Assembly: GCF_032362555.1 (NCBI RefSeq)
Contig: NC_083534.1
Coordinates: 2,837,001-2,901,000 of the forward strand
DNA: 64,000 bases
Reading direction: 5' to 3'
Origin: Amyelois transitella
Taxonomy: Eukaryota; Arthropoda; Insecta; Lepidoptera; Pyralidae
This document shows, in pieces, positions 21,078 through 32,172 of the stretch. Below the pieces are notes generated by a model. The model saw only the letters and a program-made list of their open reading frames with translations. It made no database searches and had not been told where the DNA came from. The position numbers were made by a program, and so were the translations under genes. Position 1 is the stretch's first letter; each line of letters starts with the position of its first letter.

Positions 21078-23953
21078 ACCACAGGACAAAAGGAAGGACA
21101 AATGAATTAAAAATTGTACACCAAAATATACAGGGCCTTCCTGGCAAAGAACTTATTATTGATCTATTTAATGAAAAAATGGATGTTAATATGGTGTGTT
21201 TGACTGAGCATTGGATCTTGGAGGGTGAGCTGATGCCCAGTCTTAACAATTTTAATGCGGTGAGCTGCTTCAGGAGAGGGTCTGCAATCAGAGGCGGTTC
21301 TGTAATATATGTTAAAAATGGTCATCGCTGTAAGGAGCGCCATGACATAGTCAGACTTTCTCTTGAGCGCTGTGTTGAGGTATCTTGTGCCGAGCTTGAG
21401 GAACACATTGTTATTTGTATTTATAGTCCACCCAACAGTAGTATTATGGATTTCCTGAATGTAATGGAGGAAGTTCTAATAGTAGCTACAAAAAGTAATA
21501 AGAAAGTAATTGTTTGCGGTGATTTTAACATTGACATATTAGTTAGCTCCACAGTGACAATACAGTTTCTTAACCTATTTAAATGTTTTAACTTAGATAA
21601 TGCCTTCTTGGAACCAACCCGCTTCACTGCCACATCTGCTAAATGTATTGATAATGTTTTTAGTGAACAAAAACCAAATAATAAAAATGTATTTAGTAAA
21701 TTACCCTCTGATCACTGCGGTCAATTAGTTACGTTTTCCACTACGCGTAGTACATGTGATGGATTAATTATGTGCAGACCTATCACAACCCATAAAATCA
21801 ATAAATTTACAAGTTCTTTAGAAAATAAAATTTGCGCAGTAACTTACACGGGCAGCGATCCTAATGGTCATTATAATAAGTTATTTACTACCATTTCAGA
21901 CGCGTACTCTAAAACATTTATACAAAAGAAACGGAAATGCAATAATAACTTTAAATTCAATGAATGGGCTACTGTTGGCATCTACAAAAGTAGAAAGACT
22001 TTGTACGATTTATATGCCCAAAAACAGTATCGATTTGAAAGCGGCTTCGTAGACCATGTTAGGAATTATTCAAAAATTTTCAAAAAAGTATGTCTACATG
22101 CAAAATCTTTGTTCATTAAAAACAAAATAAGTAATGCTCCTAACAAAACAAAGGAAACCTGGAGTGTTATAAACAAGGAAACTGGTAGAAGTAATTTTAA
22201 AGAAAATATTAATGAAATTAAATTTAATGATAGGAAAATTACCTCTACAACAGAAATAGTAAATTTATTTGAACATTTTTTTACAAATATACCGTTGGAA
22301 TTAACTTCAAATATTGACTCATGCCCTAATGAAGCTGAAATACTACTTAAAAATAATGTCAGCATTTGCAGTTCCAAATTCAAATTCTTAAATATTGACC
22401 CTACTGACATTATTAATACCTTTAAAGAACTTAATCTGAAAAAGTCTGAGGATTATTGGGGTATGTCGGCTGTTGTGATATGTCATATTATAAATATTAT
22501 AGCTGGGGACTTAGCATATATATTCAATAATTGTGTTGACCAAGGGATATTTCCAAATTTAATGAAGTATAGTAAACTAATTCCATTATTCAAGAAAGGT
22601 GAAAAATCAGATCCTGGTAATTATAGACCAATCTCAATTTTACCAATTTTGAGCAAGGTGTTCGAGAGAATCATGCTTAATCAAATGCAGCGTTACTTTA
22701 AGTCTAATAAATTATTTCATAGTCAGCAATACGGCTTTACTGAGGGGAAATGTACAACAGATGCAGGTGTGGCTCTTGTCACTCATATTCTCAATGCATG
22801 GGAAGACTCACAGGATGCCATCGGAGTGTTTTGCGATCTGACCAAAGCATTTGATTGCGTAAATCATAGAACTCTTCTGCTCAAGCTCGCTCATTACGGG
22901 TTCGATACTGCTGCCGTTGAACTAATTAAATCATATCTTAGTGATAGATTACAGACGGTAGATTTAAATAATACAAAATCGAAAGGAGCGACGGTAAAAA
23001 TTGGGGTACCGCAAGGTTCCATTTTGGGACCTTTTCTCTTTCTGATATATATCAACGACCTGCCTTGCATGATTGAGAAACAGACTGGCATCGTGTTGTT
23101 TGCAGATGATACGTCACTAATTTTTAAAATGAACCGCCGTAGCGAAATCTGTGATGATGTGAATAGCACTTTAGCCGCCATCTCTAACTGGTTTACAATC
23201 AACAACTTATTGTTAAATGCAAATAAGACCCAATGCATTAAGTTTACACTTCCCAATGTGCGGCAGGCAAATGTGGATATTAGTATAAGTAGTAAAAGAT
23301 TAGATTTTGTTGATAGTACTACTTTCTTAGGAATAACATTAGATTCAAATTTGAAATGGCATGCTCACATTTTAAAACTTTCTAAAAGGCTTAGTTCTGC
23401 AGCATACGCTATTCGTCGTATTAGGCATTTGACGGATGTGGCAACTGCTAAGCTAGTATATTTTAGTTATTTTCATAGTTTAATGTCATATGGTCTACTG
23501 CTTTGGGGATCAGCAGCAGACATACAAACTATTTTCATTTTACAAAAAAGGGCAATTCGATATATCTACGGTCTTAAACAAAGAGATTCCCTTAGAGATT
23601 TTTTCAAAAACCTAAATATTTTAACTTTGCCCTCCCAATACATATTCGATAACATCATGCATGTTAGGAAAAACTTAGACTCTTTCAAAAAAGTAGGTGA
23701 ATGTACTAGTAGATCACTGCGGAACAATTACAAGTTGTCGATCCCAGCACATCGGCTGGCTAAGGTAGGGAAATCATTTCTGATTAATTGTATAAGATTT
23801 TATAATAAATTACCAAAAAGTGTTCTTGAAATGAATGATAGAAAATTCAAACAGTATATTAAAGTTGAGCTTTGTAGGAAAGCCTATTACAGCACGGATG
23901 ATTATATTAATGATAAACATGTGTGGCCCGAGCTGGACATAATAGCCTCTTAA
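21062..23953 (+). CDS. LINE ORF2 polyprotein, endonuclease and reverse transcriptase
   Basis: This 963-residue protein nicks target DNA and copies element RNA by target-primed reverse transcription. The N-terminal APE-type endonuclease shows HQNIQG (residue ~20), CLTEHW, GDFNID (~153) and SDH (~216). The reverse transcriptase shows YRPISILPILSKVFE, QYGFTEGKCTTDA, FCDLTKAFDCVNH, GVPQGSILGP (~649) and the catalytic FADD (~680). A C-terminal region of about 200 residues without a zinc knuckle follows. The ATG at 21062 lies inside the last codons of ORF1 in another frame, so ORF2 is probably translated by reinitiation after the ORF1 stop. No frameshift or stop interrupts it. Confidence 0.95.
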   Translation: MWFKLNHRTKGRTNELKIVHQNIQGLPGKELIIDLFNEKMDVNMVCLTEHWILEGELMPSLNNFNAVSCFRRGSAIRGGSVIYVKNGHRCKERHDIVRLSLERCVEVSCAELEEHIVICIYSPPNSSIMDFLNVMEEVLIVATKSNKKVIVCGDFNIDILVSSTVTIQFLNLFKCFNLDNAFLEPTRFTATSAKCIDNVFSEQKPNNKNVFSKLPSDHCGQLVTFSTTRSTCDGLIMCRPITTHKINKFTSSLENKICAVTYTGSDPNGHYNKLFTTISDAYSKTFIQKKRKCNNNFKFNEWATVGIYKSRKTLYDLYAQKQYRFESGFVDHVRNYSKIFKKVCLHAKSLFIKNKISNAPNKTKETWSVINKETGRSNFKENINEIKFNDRKITSTTEIVNLFEHFFTNIPLELTSNIDSCPNEAEILLKNNVSICSSKFKFLNIDPTDIINTFKELNLKKSEDYWGMSAVVICHIINIIAGDLAYIFNNCVDQGIFPNLMKYSKLIPLFKKGEKSDPGNYRPISILPILSKVFERIMLNQMQRYFKSNKLFHSQQYGFTEGKCTTDAGVALVTHILNAWEDSQDAIGVFCDLTKAFDCVNHRTLLLKLAHYGFDTAAVELIKSYLSDRLQTVDLNNTKSKGATVKIGVPQGSILGPFLFLIYINDLPCMIEKQTGIVLFADDTSLIFKMNRRSEICDDVNSTLAAISNWFTINNLLLNANKTQCIKFTLPNVRQANVDISISSKRLDFVDSTTFLGITLDSNLKWHAHILKLSKRLSSAAYAIRRIRHLTDVATAKLVYFSYFHSLMSYGLLLWGSAADIQTIFILQKRAIRYIYGLKQRDSLRDFFKNLNILTLPSQYIFDNIMHVRKNLDSFKKVGECTSRSLRNNYKLSIPAHRLAKVGKSFLINCIRFYNKLPKSVLEMNDRKFKQYIKVELCRKAYYSTDDYINDKHVWPELDIIAS

Positions 23954-24431
23954 TTCTTGTGTATTTTGACATGATCTTGACATAATTTGTACAGTATGTA
24001 CATATTTTATTTTATATTTATTTTATTTGACGAAATATTCGTATTGACATAATCAGTTCTACATTCATACATGTTTTTTAATGTAGACAATGTGCATTCG
24101 TCCACGATTTTGATTTAAGAGATCTATATTTGTAAATTGACGTCCTATGAAAATGCTGCAGTGTAGTTTGTTCCGCCGCTTCTTCTACACATGCGCTTTG
24201 GAAGCGGTAGTAGTTATAATTAGATTTAAGTTATGTGACGTCAATAAGTGATACCTTGTATCCAATTTTGAAAATAAATCTATTCTATTCTATTCTATTC
24301 TATTCTATTCTATTCTATTCTATTCTAGCTTATCGCGTAAAAAAAGAATCCCAAGTTTATAAGCCTATCCCTTAGTCGCCTTTTACGACATCCATGACAG
24401 CAAATGAAACATCTATCATAGAATAGTAGTA

Positions 24432-24602
24432 CTAATAGGCTTATAAACTCTGGATGCTTCTTTTAGGCGATGGGTGAGTAACTTGTCACTATTTTTTTTT
24501 AAATTAATTCTATCATTAAGTCAAACGTGGCCTTTCAGTCTTTTCAAGACTGTTGGCTCTGTCTAACCCGCAAGGGATATAAATGTTATTATATTTTTGT
24601 AT
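24432..24602 (+). repeat. family A copy, 5' truncated
   Basis: It starts near AATAGGCTTATAAACTCTGG and runs to AACCCGCAAGGGATATAAATG. It lies just right of the interrupted minus copy, in opposite orientation. Confidence 0.83.
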
Positions 24603-24879
24603 GTAGAAATGAAGTAACAATATTATCAATCCAAAATTTTGAACTCAGCTTGGCGGTCCAAAAACGCTGACGGAGGGGCACACTGTCGATTTGAACACCC
24701 CTATTAATAAAATATTCCGTCCCGCTCGCACCCGCGCGAGGCAGATATGCCGCTCTCATTTCACATGTAAATGAAAAATCAATGGTGCACTTGTCTTCGT
24801 GTAAGCAGTTTTTAACATTTAAGTAAAATATTTTTAACATAATTCTTTTTTTTTTAACTTAACGTTCCAATACTGGTCG

Positions 24880-25025
24880 GGTTCCCCTGCTAAGGTTGCG
24901 CTGGTCAGATGGTAGTCTTGTTAAAGTCTGACTCACCCAATCTAGGATCCGTGGTCAAAGGCATACACCGGGCTCCTCTCCGGAGTGGTGAGGATGCAAC
25001 CGGGTCTAAAGCCAGGATGTAGGAA
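24880..25025 (+). repeat. SINE D body fragment
   Basis: It has the GGTTCCCCTGCTAAGGTTGC, CACCCAATCTAGGATCCGTG and GGCTCCTCTCCGGAGTGGTG blocks. No head. Confidence 0.75.
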
Positions 25026-25071
25026 ATAGAATGGTAAAGGTAACAGGTAACTTTACAAACCAAACTTTACA

Positions 25072-25300
25072 AATGAAATGAAATGAAATGAAATGAAATT
25101 GAAATGGAATGAAATGAAATGAAATTTATTTATTAACATTTAGGTTTGCTACAATTGGTTATACAATTGGTCCCACACTAGGCAACATGCCTGTCCTATG
25201 GTAACCAATGTTATAGAACATATATATAACGTTAAAAGTAGCCGACAATAAGTTTACAGGAGTTAATAGTTACATGCTATACAAGACATTAATCAAACAA
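25072..25300 (-). repeat. LINE 3' end with a (TTTCA)n tail
   Basis: A run of GAAAT units at 25075-25125 followed by TTTATTTATTAACATTTAGG, read on the minus strand, is a LINE 3' UTR with a polyadenylation-like end and a pentamer tail. The extent to the right is uncertain. Confidence 0.55.
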
Positions 25301-25672
25301 CAGGAAAAAAGGTGAAAAAAGAAAACAAATATATAAATTACAAGTGAAGATGCTTCGCAGGACCTGACAGTAAATTAGACTGGAATTTGTAAAAACTGTT
25401 CAGTATCAATATAATCCCATTTAATTAGGAGCGATTTAAAATATCAATTGGAAATCAAGCGACAAAATTGAGAACGAATGCAAACAATACAAATTAGTTA
25501 TTTATTCCAAAGTCGGGGTGGACTAGAGTCTGTGGTCCCGAGATTCATAGGCCGTGTTTAGCAGGTCATAATTGGGGAATCGAGATTCTGAGGCACTGTA
25601 AGAAGCACAAGCATGTTCAATCCAAAAAAATGGTAATTTTTGATAGATTTTCTTCATTCTTAAATACAAGAA

Positions 25673-25903
25673 ATAAATAAATATATGTATACGGGACAAA
25701 TTACACAGATTGAGTTAGCCTCGAAGTAAGTTCGGGACTTGTATTACGAGATACTAACTCAACGATACTTTATTTTATAATAAATACTTATATAGATAAA
25801 CATCCAAAACCCTGCCAATCAGAAAAAGTTCTTTTCTCATCATGCCCTGGCCGGCATCCTATGTCACAGACAAGTGTACTACCGCTGGGCCACAGAGGCC
25901 GTC
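25673..25903 (-). repeat. SINE B copy
   Basis: Minus orientation. The head end reads GGCCACAGAGGCCGTC on the plus strand. The B box is degraded. Confidence 0.88.
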
Positions 25904-26454
25904 AAATATATACGTTTATCCATATAAATATTATAAAAAGGGGAAAAAAATGTATTTTTGTTTGTAACCAATAAACTCAAAACTTCTGGCTACTCTTCTC
26001 TAGACTTCTTCTCCACTGCCGGCACTGTTATACATACCTATGTGCTGATAGGCCTATAGAAGGGACGTCTTCATGACTAACGTAGGCTACTTTTTCTGGA
26101 AATACTTACGGAAGCGTATGTAATTTATATGTAAGTAATAGTAATAACAATAACAAAATCTTTATCACTCACCCATCACCACTAAAGATAAGTACAAAAG
26201 TGTTCGGGCAAAAATATACCTGCTATCCTAAAAATCATGAAGTTTTCATAAATTATTTTTATTATCATACCTGTAAAAGATAACTACGTGACGTGCCCAT
26301 TCACCACGCCCAGTTAAGTTGTCGCTTGCGCGTACGCTGCTTTATGTGTCTAGCTCCTCTTATAAAATAAATGTAGTTGAATTTTGGTTGAGCCACAGGG
26401 TCTAATTTTAAGGGAATAATGTTAGTTGGGAAATTCTAAAATAACTTCAAATTC

Positions 26455-26645
26455 AATTCAAATTCAAAATTTTTATTCATTATTATAGGATACTTCATAT
26501 CGCCTAATAATTGTCAAAACGTATGGTTTAATAACATTGGTTAACGTCAAATAAATTACTTAAAACTAAGTTTACTGCCGCTTCCAAGGCGTCAGTGCAG
26601 AAGAAGCGGTAACAAACTGCACTGCAGCATTTTCTTCTAACATAT
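26455..26645 (-). repeat. LINE 3' end related to the complete LINE
   Basis: Read on the minus strand it contains AATGCTGCAGTGCAGTTTGT and CCGCTTCTTCTGCAC. These match the 3' UTR of the complete LINE at about 24145-24195. Its tail is (TTGAAT)n-like, not TATTC. Confidence 0.72.
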
Positions 26646-26654
26646 TCCACATTT

Positions 26655-26750
26655 GGAATCTATATTTCATCATTAAGCCGTACAGCTGGCCCGTGGCCGT
26701 CCAACACTGCTGGCTCTGTCTACCCCGTAAGGGATAAAGATGTATGTATT
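26655..26750 (+). repeat. family A fragment
   Basis: A plus-strand tail piece: TCATTAAGCCGTACAGCTGG then TGGCTCTGTCTACCCCGTAA. It sits right next to the LINE end at 26645. Confidence 0.65.
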
Positions 26751-26868
26751 ATTTGCCACCATAACCTGTTCGCGTCCGAAGGTTTAAAGGCAAGCAGGTC
26801 ACCATTGCGGCAATAGGCCATAGTATCCATATGAATATGATTTTCATCTCGAAATTCCCACACATGCC

Positions 26869-27141
26869 GTGCCGTGTGGTTCCCGGCACCAATTTAAAAA
26901 AATAGAATTGGACCACTCCATCTCGTTCTCATGGATGTCGTAAAAGGCGACTAAGGGATAGGCTTATAAACTAGGGATTCTTCTTTTAGGCGATAGGCTA
27001 GCAACCTGTCACTATTTGTATCTCAATTCCATCATAAAGCTAAACAGCTGAACGTGGCCTATCTATCAGTCTTTTCAAGACTGTTGGCTCTGTCTACCCC
27101 GCAAGGGATATAGACGTGATTATATGTATGTATGTATGTAA
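26869..27141 (+). repeat. family A copy, near full length
   Basis: It has the complete hairpin end GCCGTGTGGTTCCCGGC, all body blocks and an (ATGT)n tail. Confidence 0.92.
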
Positions 27142-27741
27142 TTCCCACACAAGAGAATCAGGGTTAAAGCCAGTTGCACATATACGCGGGAAAATATTTT
27201 TCACACGATCCTTGTGTGAGTCGCGCGCTCGTAATAATAAACTGTGTATGTGTGTGTAAGGGCTCCACGTGTTGAGGGTTCCATGCCTCGTTCTAGTGGC
27301 GTTAGTGACTCGGACGAGCAACTTAATCAAGGATTTTCGGCTTAAATAATATTATTTCGTAATTGTCCTAAAGATTTTTTGACGAATTTGTTTAGGAAAA
27401 TAAGAATTTGGTTCGTTTGTTCCCCTCACGTGAATAGTCGTTTATCGTTAATTCTAAGGGAATATTAATAAGTCGAGGAAAGATAAGAAACACTGTTTCC
27501 CAAAACCTATAAAGGTTTTGTATTTGAATTTTGTTTGGCTTGTTGCTGTCGGCCATTACCGAAACTACCTGAACTATAAGTTTTTATTGTGTGATAACAA
27601 AAGAAAAAAGTGAACACACAACTGGAGTAATAATCGTTTATGGCAGGCATAACACCCAGCCTGGCGGAAGGTCTTCCCTTTGGTGGCGGTCGAGCCGAAT
27701 CATCGCTCCCGCTACAAATTTCTTAAATAGTTATAAAAGAC

Positions 27742-28017
27742 TAGCTGTGCTCGCGACTTCGTCCGCGTAGAATAGTTATTTTGGGCATTATTGAAGCCCT
27801 CAAGAAAAAATAAATTTCCCCGTTTTTTTTTCACATATTCCATTATTTCTTCGCTCCTCCTCCATAGTTGCAGCGTGATGTTGTATAGCCTAAAGCCTTC
27901 CTCGATAAATGGTCTATTCAATGTAAAAATAATATTTAAATTCGAACCAGTAGTAGTTCTTGAGATTAGCGCGTTCAAAAAAACAAACTTTTCAGCTTTA
28001 TAATATTAATATAGATT
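27742..28017 (-). mobile_element. family H copy, full length
   Basis: It runs from ACTAGCTGTGCTCGCGACTT to TTTATAATATTAATATAGAT. Minus orientation. Confidence 0.82.
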
Positions 28018-28349
28018 TCCGCAATCCACAGTTTACATTAAAATCAAATCCTTTAGGTGGCTGCAAGAAGTCTGGTTATTTTTCTTTATTTTTTTTTAAT
28101 TCTATAATTTTGTACAAAATGCTAAATTTTTTAAAATCATTGCTAGGGACTAACTGAATAATTTTAAAAGTGAAGTGCAAATAATTTTAATTGGGTTTAT
28201 TCTCGTCACGATTTGACCCATGTTGTCAAATGGTGACAGATGTGCACTATGGTAGTCAAGTAATAAATTTTCCTTTTAGGGTTATTCTTTTCTCTATTTG
28301 GCCACACAGAGAAGTGCATGCGAGTACAAGCGGTCAAATACTGAATCTC

Positions 28350-29800
28350 TAAAATGATCTTTCAAGTAGACAACCCGATACGAACGCGCGCAAAATTACT
28401 GATAGCCCCTTATCTCATCTACTACTACGTCAACAGACTGACTCCGTCCTTGTCTACCCCCAATGTCACCTGTCAGTCTGTCCCGCTCGCACACTGGTAC
28501 CTTTCACTCATTCACGCGAGGTGCACTGCACCACATCGCGATCGCTACTGCCTCTCGCTTGCACGCCTATACTGTTGTCTCTGTCGCGCTAATGAATTAA
28601 ATCAACAACCTCCTCGCTTGCTCCCTTTCGATAAGGAGATGATCAGCGTTCCATATTTGAATTTATTTTGAAACTAGCCTTTTCCCGCGACTACGTGCGC
28701 ATAGAGTTTGCATTGTTATATTCTTTTGGAGTTCTACATGAAATGATATCGATCTCCGAAGTTTGTTCGTCATCAGAAATGTCACTGTGGTTTTTATCAT
28801 AATGGTGTTTCGGTATTCAAAATCAATCATACATTAACCTTTATAATTTCGCAAATAATTATTTAATTTTTGGTATCATTTCGGAAGTACGACACATTTT
28901 TTAATGTTTTTTGGGCATTCCGTTTACAATTTTTTTATAGTTTAATTTTACTGATTGTCTTACTTCATCATTGCACATGATATCTTCTGTTTCATTCATC
29001 TTCCCATTTATTGTAAATTATTTTGTTGAATTTTTATTATTTTTTCAAGTAATTGATGCCATAAGACATACATTTATATTCTGCCTTGTGTGGAGACGTT
29101 AAAAGAAGTCCGAAAAAGGTAGAGGGAAGGTTACCAGAGCTTTCGGCAGAGCTCCGGTGAGATAAGAGATGGACATATCAAATCCAGGCGTACCTAAATA
29201 CATTTATCTAATAATGATAGTACCCAAGGGCTATGAATTCAAACGTCACTCAAACTTATCCTGTTACGATATGATAAGAAGAATAAGGAACCAAACCGTG
29301 TTATCCAAAGCACTTGGCAACAACTCAATCAAAAACGGAGCAATCTCTCTTCTACCATTGAAGCGTCAAACTGGCGTTACAGACTTCGTACTGCCGGCTT
29401 TCACTGACTTTCTCCCGACAATAGTATGATGGGTCGGTGCGCACGCAAATGTGCATTTACATGAAGAAAATTAGAAAATGGGCTGATAGTTGTTTAAAAT
29501 TTTGTATTTGTTGTAAACTCAGCGGCGTTCGGAGTTATCTCCTCGTTTCTATTGTCGGGTGTCTCCGGGTTGCACCTGCTAATTGTTTAAGAGCAGATAA
29601 TATTCAGAACATTTCTTAGTTGTTTCGTTTCAGACGATTTGAGATTTGCTTCTGCCATAAATCATTCAATTTCGTTATCAAGACGACCTTAACTCTGCGG
29701 CCACTTGTCGTCAAACTAGATTTTCGTCTATTGTGAATTATAACCGGCCAATGTGATTGACCTAACTCGGCAACCGGTTTTTACTATTAATCACTCTGAC
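28350..29800. other. unassigned region, no gene recognised
   Basis: Frames of about 105 residues (28354-28671) and 86 residues (29169-29429) show no domain and no splice context. 28354-28660 is rich in CTCTCGC-type motifs. At 28675 a Helitron-like end (CTAGCCTTTTCCCGCGACTA) starts. I see no other structure. Confidence 0.4.
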
Positions 29801-30620
29801 ATAATCTAATCGTGTAATATATCCGAACTTGCCGCCGCGAATCTCCGAGCAACACCGAGGATGGCCGAGATCCACCGAAGCGCTTGACAGCCCGTCACCC
29901 GTCCGTCATAGCGCGGCACACTTCTGTTATGTATTGAATTACATATGTTAGGTGCAGTATACGCGCCGCCGCGCCGGCAACTCTAGTCCTCACTATTTAC
30001 ACGGCTGCAGTTTCGAAAATCGAACGTCGATACGCAGCAGTGTCGCTCTTGCGTCATTTTTTCAATCTATCGATTTGGCCACGTTACTGATAGACAATAT
30101 TTTGTACGCGCAATTTTGCTTGTTCCGCAACCTCGCGCTCTGTTGCGCTATGTTCACATTTCAGGTCGGAGTCTTCCTCGGCCGTCCTAGGTGTCCGCTA
30201 GGATTATTCGCGTTTCCCGGCGCACGTGTCGTACTGTTTACGTGTAGCTGTTAGTACATTGTGCGGCGTTAGTGCGGAGTCAATGACTCGCCGCCGTGAC
30301 ACACATTCTTCGCTGACTGACGGAAAGCTAACACGTCTGACGTTCTCGTTGAATTTATTTTTTTGCGACGCGCAATCGCAGTGCATCTAATTTATGGTTT
30401 GAGAACCTGTTATCAGTTAATTGTGTTTCGTTTGAGGACAAGTTGTGGTGTGTTGTGTGTGTCGTTTGTGTTTTGACGCTGGCATAGTTTAGGGAACATT
30501 ATCGGGAGGGTGATAAGATTCAAGGATCCCGCAGCGATCTCTCCAATTGTGCGGTTTTCGACTATTGACTATTGATAGCGGGTAATCGTTGCGTTTTTAA
30601 GTCCGAGGGCATTGTTTCGA
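29800..30620 (+). promoter_or_regulatory. CpG-rich segment with insect-type initiator
   Basis: A GC/CpG-rich block (29820-30330) is followed at about 30413 by TATCAGTTAATTGTGTTTCG, which fits an arthropod TCAGT initiator. A GT-rich stretch typical of 5' untranslated leaders follows. It is on the plus strand inside the Chip interval and could start a Chip transcript. No coding sequence or certain donor was found. Confidence 0.3.
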
Positions 30621-31765
30621 TCTCACGATGAACAAGCTACCTTTAAAATTTACTATATTCCATTTGTCTCGACCATGTTTTACGATTCTCGAGAATATCG
30701 CTCCTACTTAGGGTAGATCTATATTTCTTCTATTGGAAATAAAAATTAAACCTTTGAAACCTCGAATATAAATAAAAATTAATAAAGCAAATAAATGATT
30801 TATGATTATGATTAAAATCGTAAAACTAAACAAAAGAAAAATTGATTTACTTTTTAGGTACAGTTGAGTTCAAAATCAAATCACATTGCAAGTAAAATCA
30901 AATAAATATATATTTTTTATTTTTGATTAACATCGCGTTCGAAATAATTAATTACTACACGTTATCAATTTTCCTGTACAAGGCATGCTAGAAATTCACG
31001 GACACAGTGTCTTCCTTCAGTCAGTTATTTATAGAATCTTCTGTTTGATTTGTGTGCCGACCGCGCAGCACAGCTTACCGACATAGCTACGTTCATTGCT
31101 GGTGGAATGTATATATTATGTACATTTTGCACTATGTAGACCGTATGTACTTACAACGGATATAACAATATCAGCCAGCCAGCGATGGCGTCTGTGTGCG
31201 TGCCGGCGTAATGAGCACTCTATGTGCTAGGAAACAGTAAAAAGTATGGCGCGAACGCACGGAGCGGCAACGCTGACTGCGTTCGGAGGCCTTGTTGCGG
31301 TGAAAACAATAGTCTTCTTTTTTTTTATTATTTTTGAATAATTTAATTTTATTTAGGTACATAGATGTGACAGGTTCTTTTAGAGAAAATTATTGTATTT
31401 ATTCGCCATCGATCCATAATAAGTTTGCACTAAAAACGTTGTGAAAAAAAGTAAAAAAATCCAATTGAAACGATATTATATCGAAGCAAATTGAATAAAG
31501 TTATAAAAATGAATGAAACAATACAGTTTTTACTATAAATTATCACCGAATCAGGTAATAATGTTTGTATTGACGTTCAAAAAACAAAGTTATCTAAAAT
31601 AACCGGTGGATTAAAAATACTAACCGATGTTGACCTTTCGGAACGCGCTCGTTACTAGCAATACAGCTGACGCGGCGTTGCCACACCTCCGATCATGCCC
31701 GCTGCCTAGAAGCTTATCGCCTCTAATTCAAGGTATTAGGAACTATAATCCCGAAACAATGTTAA

Positions 31766-32172
31766 GTATATAAGGGATTTACTACGTTTCGTTACGCCAG
31801 AGTGACACTTCCCGCGCGAAAAATTCGAAATGCTTTTTATCAGTCGTGTTCTTGATGCGGTCGAGATTTTCGTGGTCGAATGTGATTTATGAGTTTTTGA
31901 AAGGTTTTGCTTTTTTTTTGGGCGATATTTTCAACTCTACTTTCATTCTTGCAGCCATATCAAAGTGCGTATCTATTTAAAATAATACAGTGAAACAAGT
32001 TTATACAGAATTCTTGCATTGAGAAATTTACGCTGTGTTCGTGAAAAGTGACTGAAAGTACCAGGAGAACATAACCATAGAGAAAGTGGAAAAATCAAAT
32101 TTGGAATTGCGCTAGTAACTGCACGTTAGTGAGCAGACACGGGGGAGATGGCGCGGTGACAAAGTGGCCTAC
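31766..32172 (+). promoter_or_regulatory. candidate promoter and 5' leader of Chip exon 1b
   Basis: A TATATAAG stretch lies near 31768. TTTATCAGTCGTGTTCTTGA at 31837-31856 matches an arthropod initiator. The leader ends at the ATG at 32173. A three-codon upstream frame (ATG GCG CGG TGA, 32148-32159) has purine at -3 and G at +4, a stronger context than the main ATG. No convincing acceptor precedes the exon, which favours a first exon over an internal one. Confidence 0.4.
32148..32159 (+). promoter_or_regulatory. minimal upstream ORF (ATG GCG CGG TGA)
   Basis: It encodes Met-Ala-Arg-stop and ends 13 bases before the exon 1b start. Its context (GGGAGATGG) is better than that of the main start (CCTACATGCC). 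If this leader is transcribed, the uORF should reduce or condition short-isoform translation. Confidence 0.5.

Larger units (their letters stand above)
19047..24325 (+). mobile_element. complete non-LTR retrotransposon (LINE), CR1/L2-Jockey group
   Basis: The element is about 5.3 kb. It has a 5' UTR (19047-19517), ORF1, ORF2, a 3' UTR (23954-24280) and a tail of nine TATTC units (24281-24325). It is flanked by the 5-bp duplication TAGCT within an interrupted family A copy. A microsatellite-like tail in place of poly(A), an APE-type endonuclease, and an ORF1 with a coiled coil and esterase-like blocks point to the CR1/L2 side of the group. The clade is inference. Both frames are open from start to stop, so the insertion is young and may be competent. 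Transcription would start from an internal 5' UTR promoter that I cannot place. Confidence 0.92.

Noticed and set aside
28354-28671. 105-residue frame
   Set aside because: No domain, no splice context, and it ends at a Helitron-like terminus.
29169-29429. 86-residue frame
   Set aside because: No recognisable motif, and no acceptor or donor consistent with neighbouring exons.
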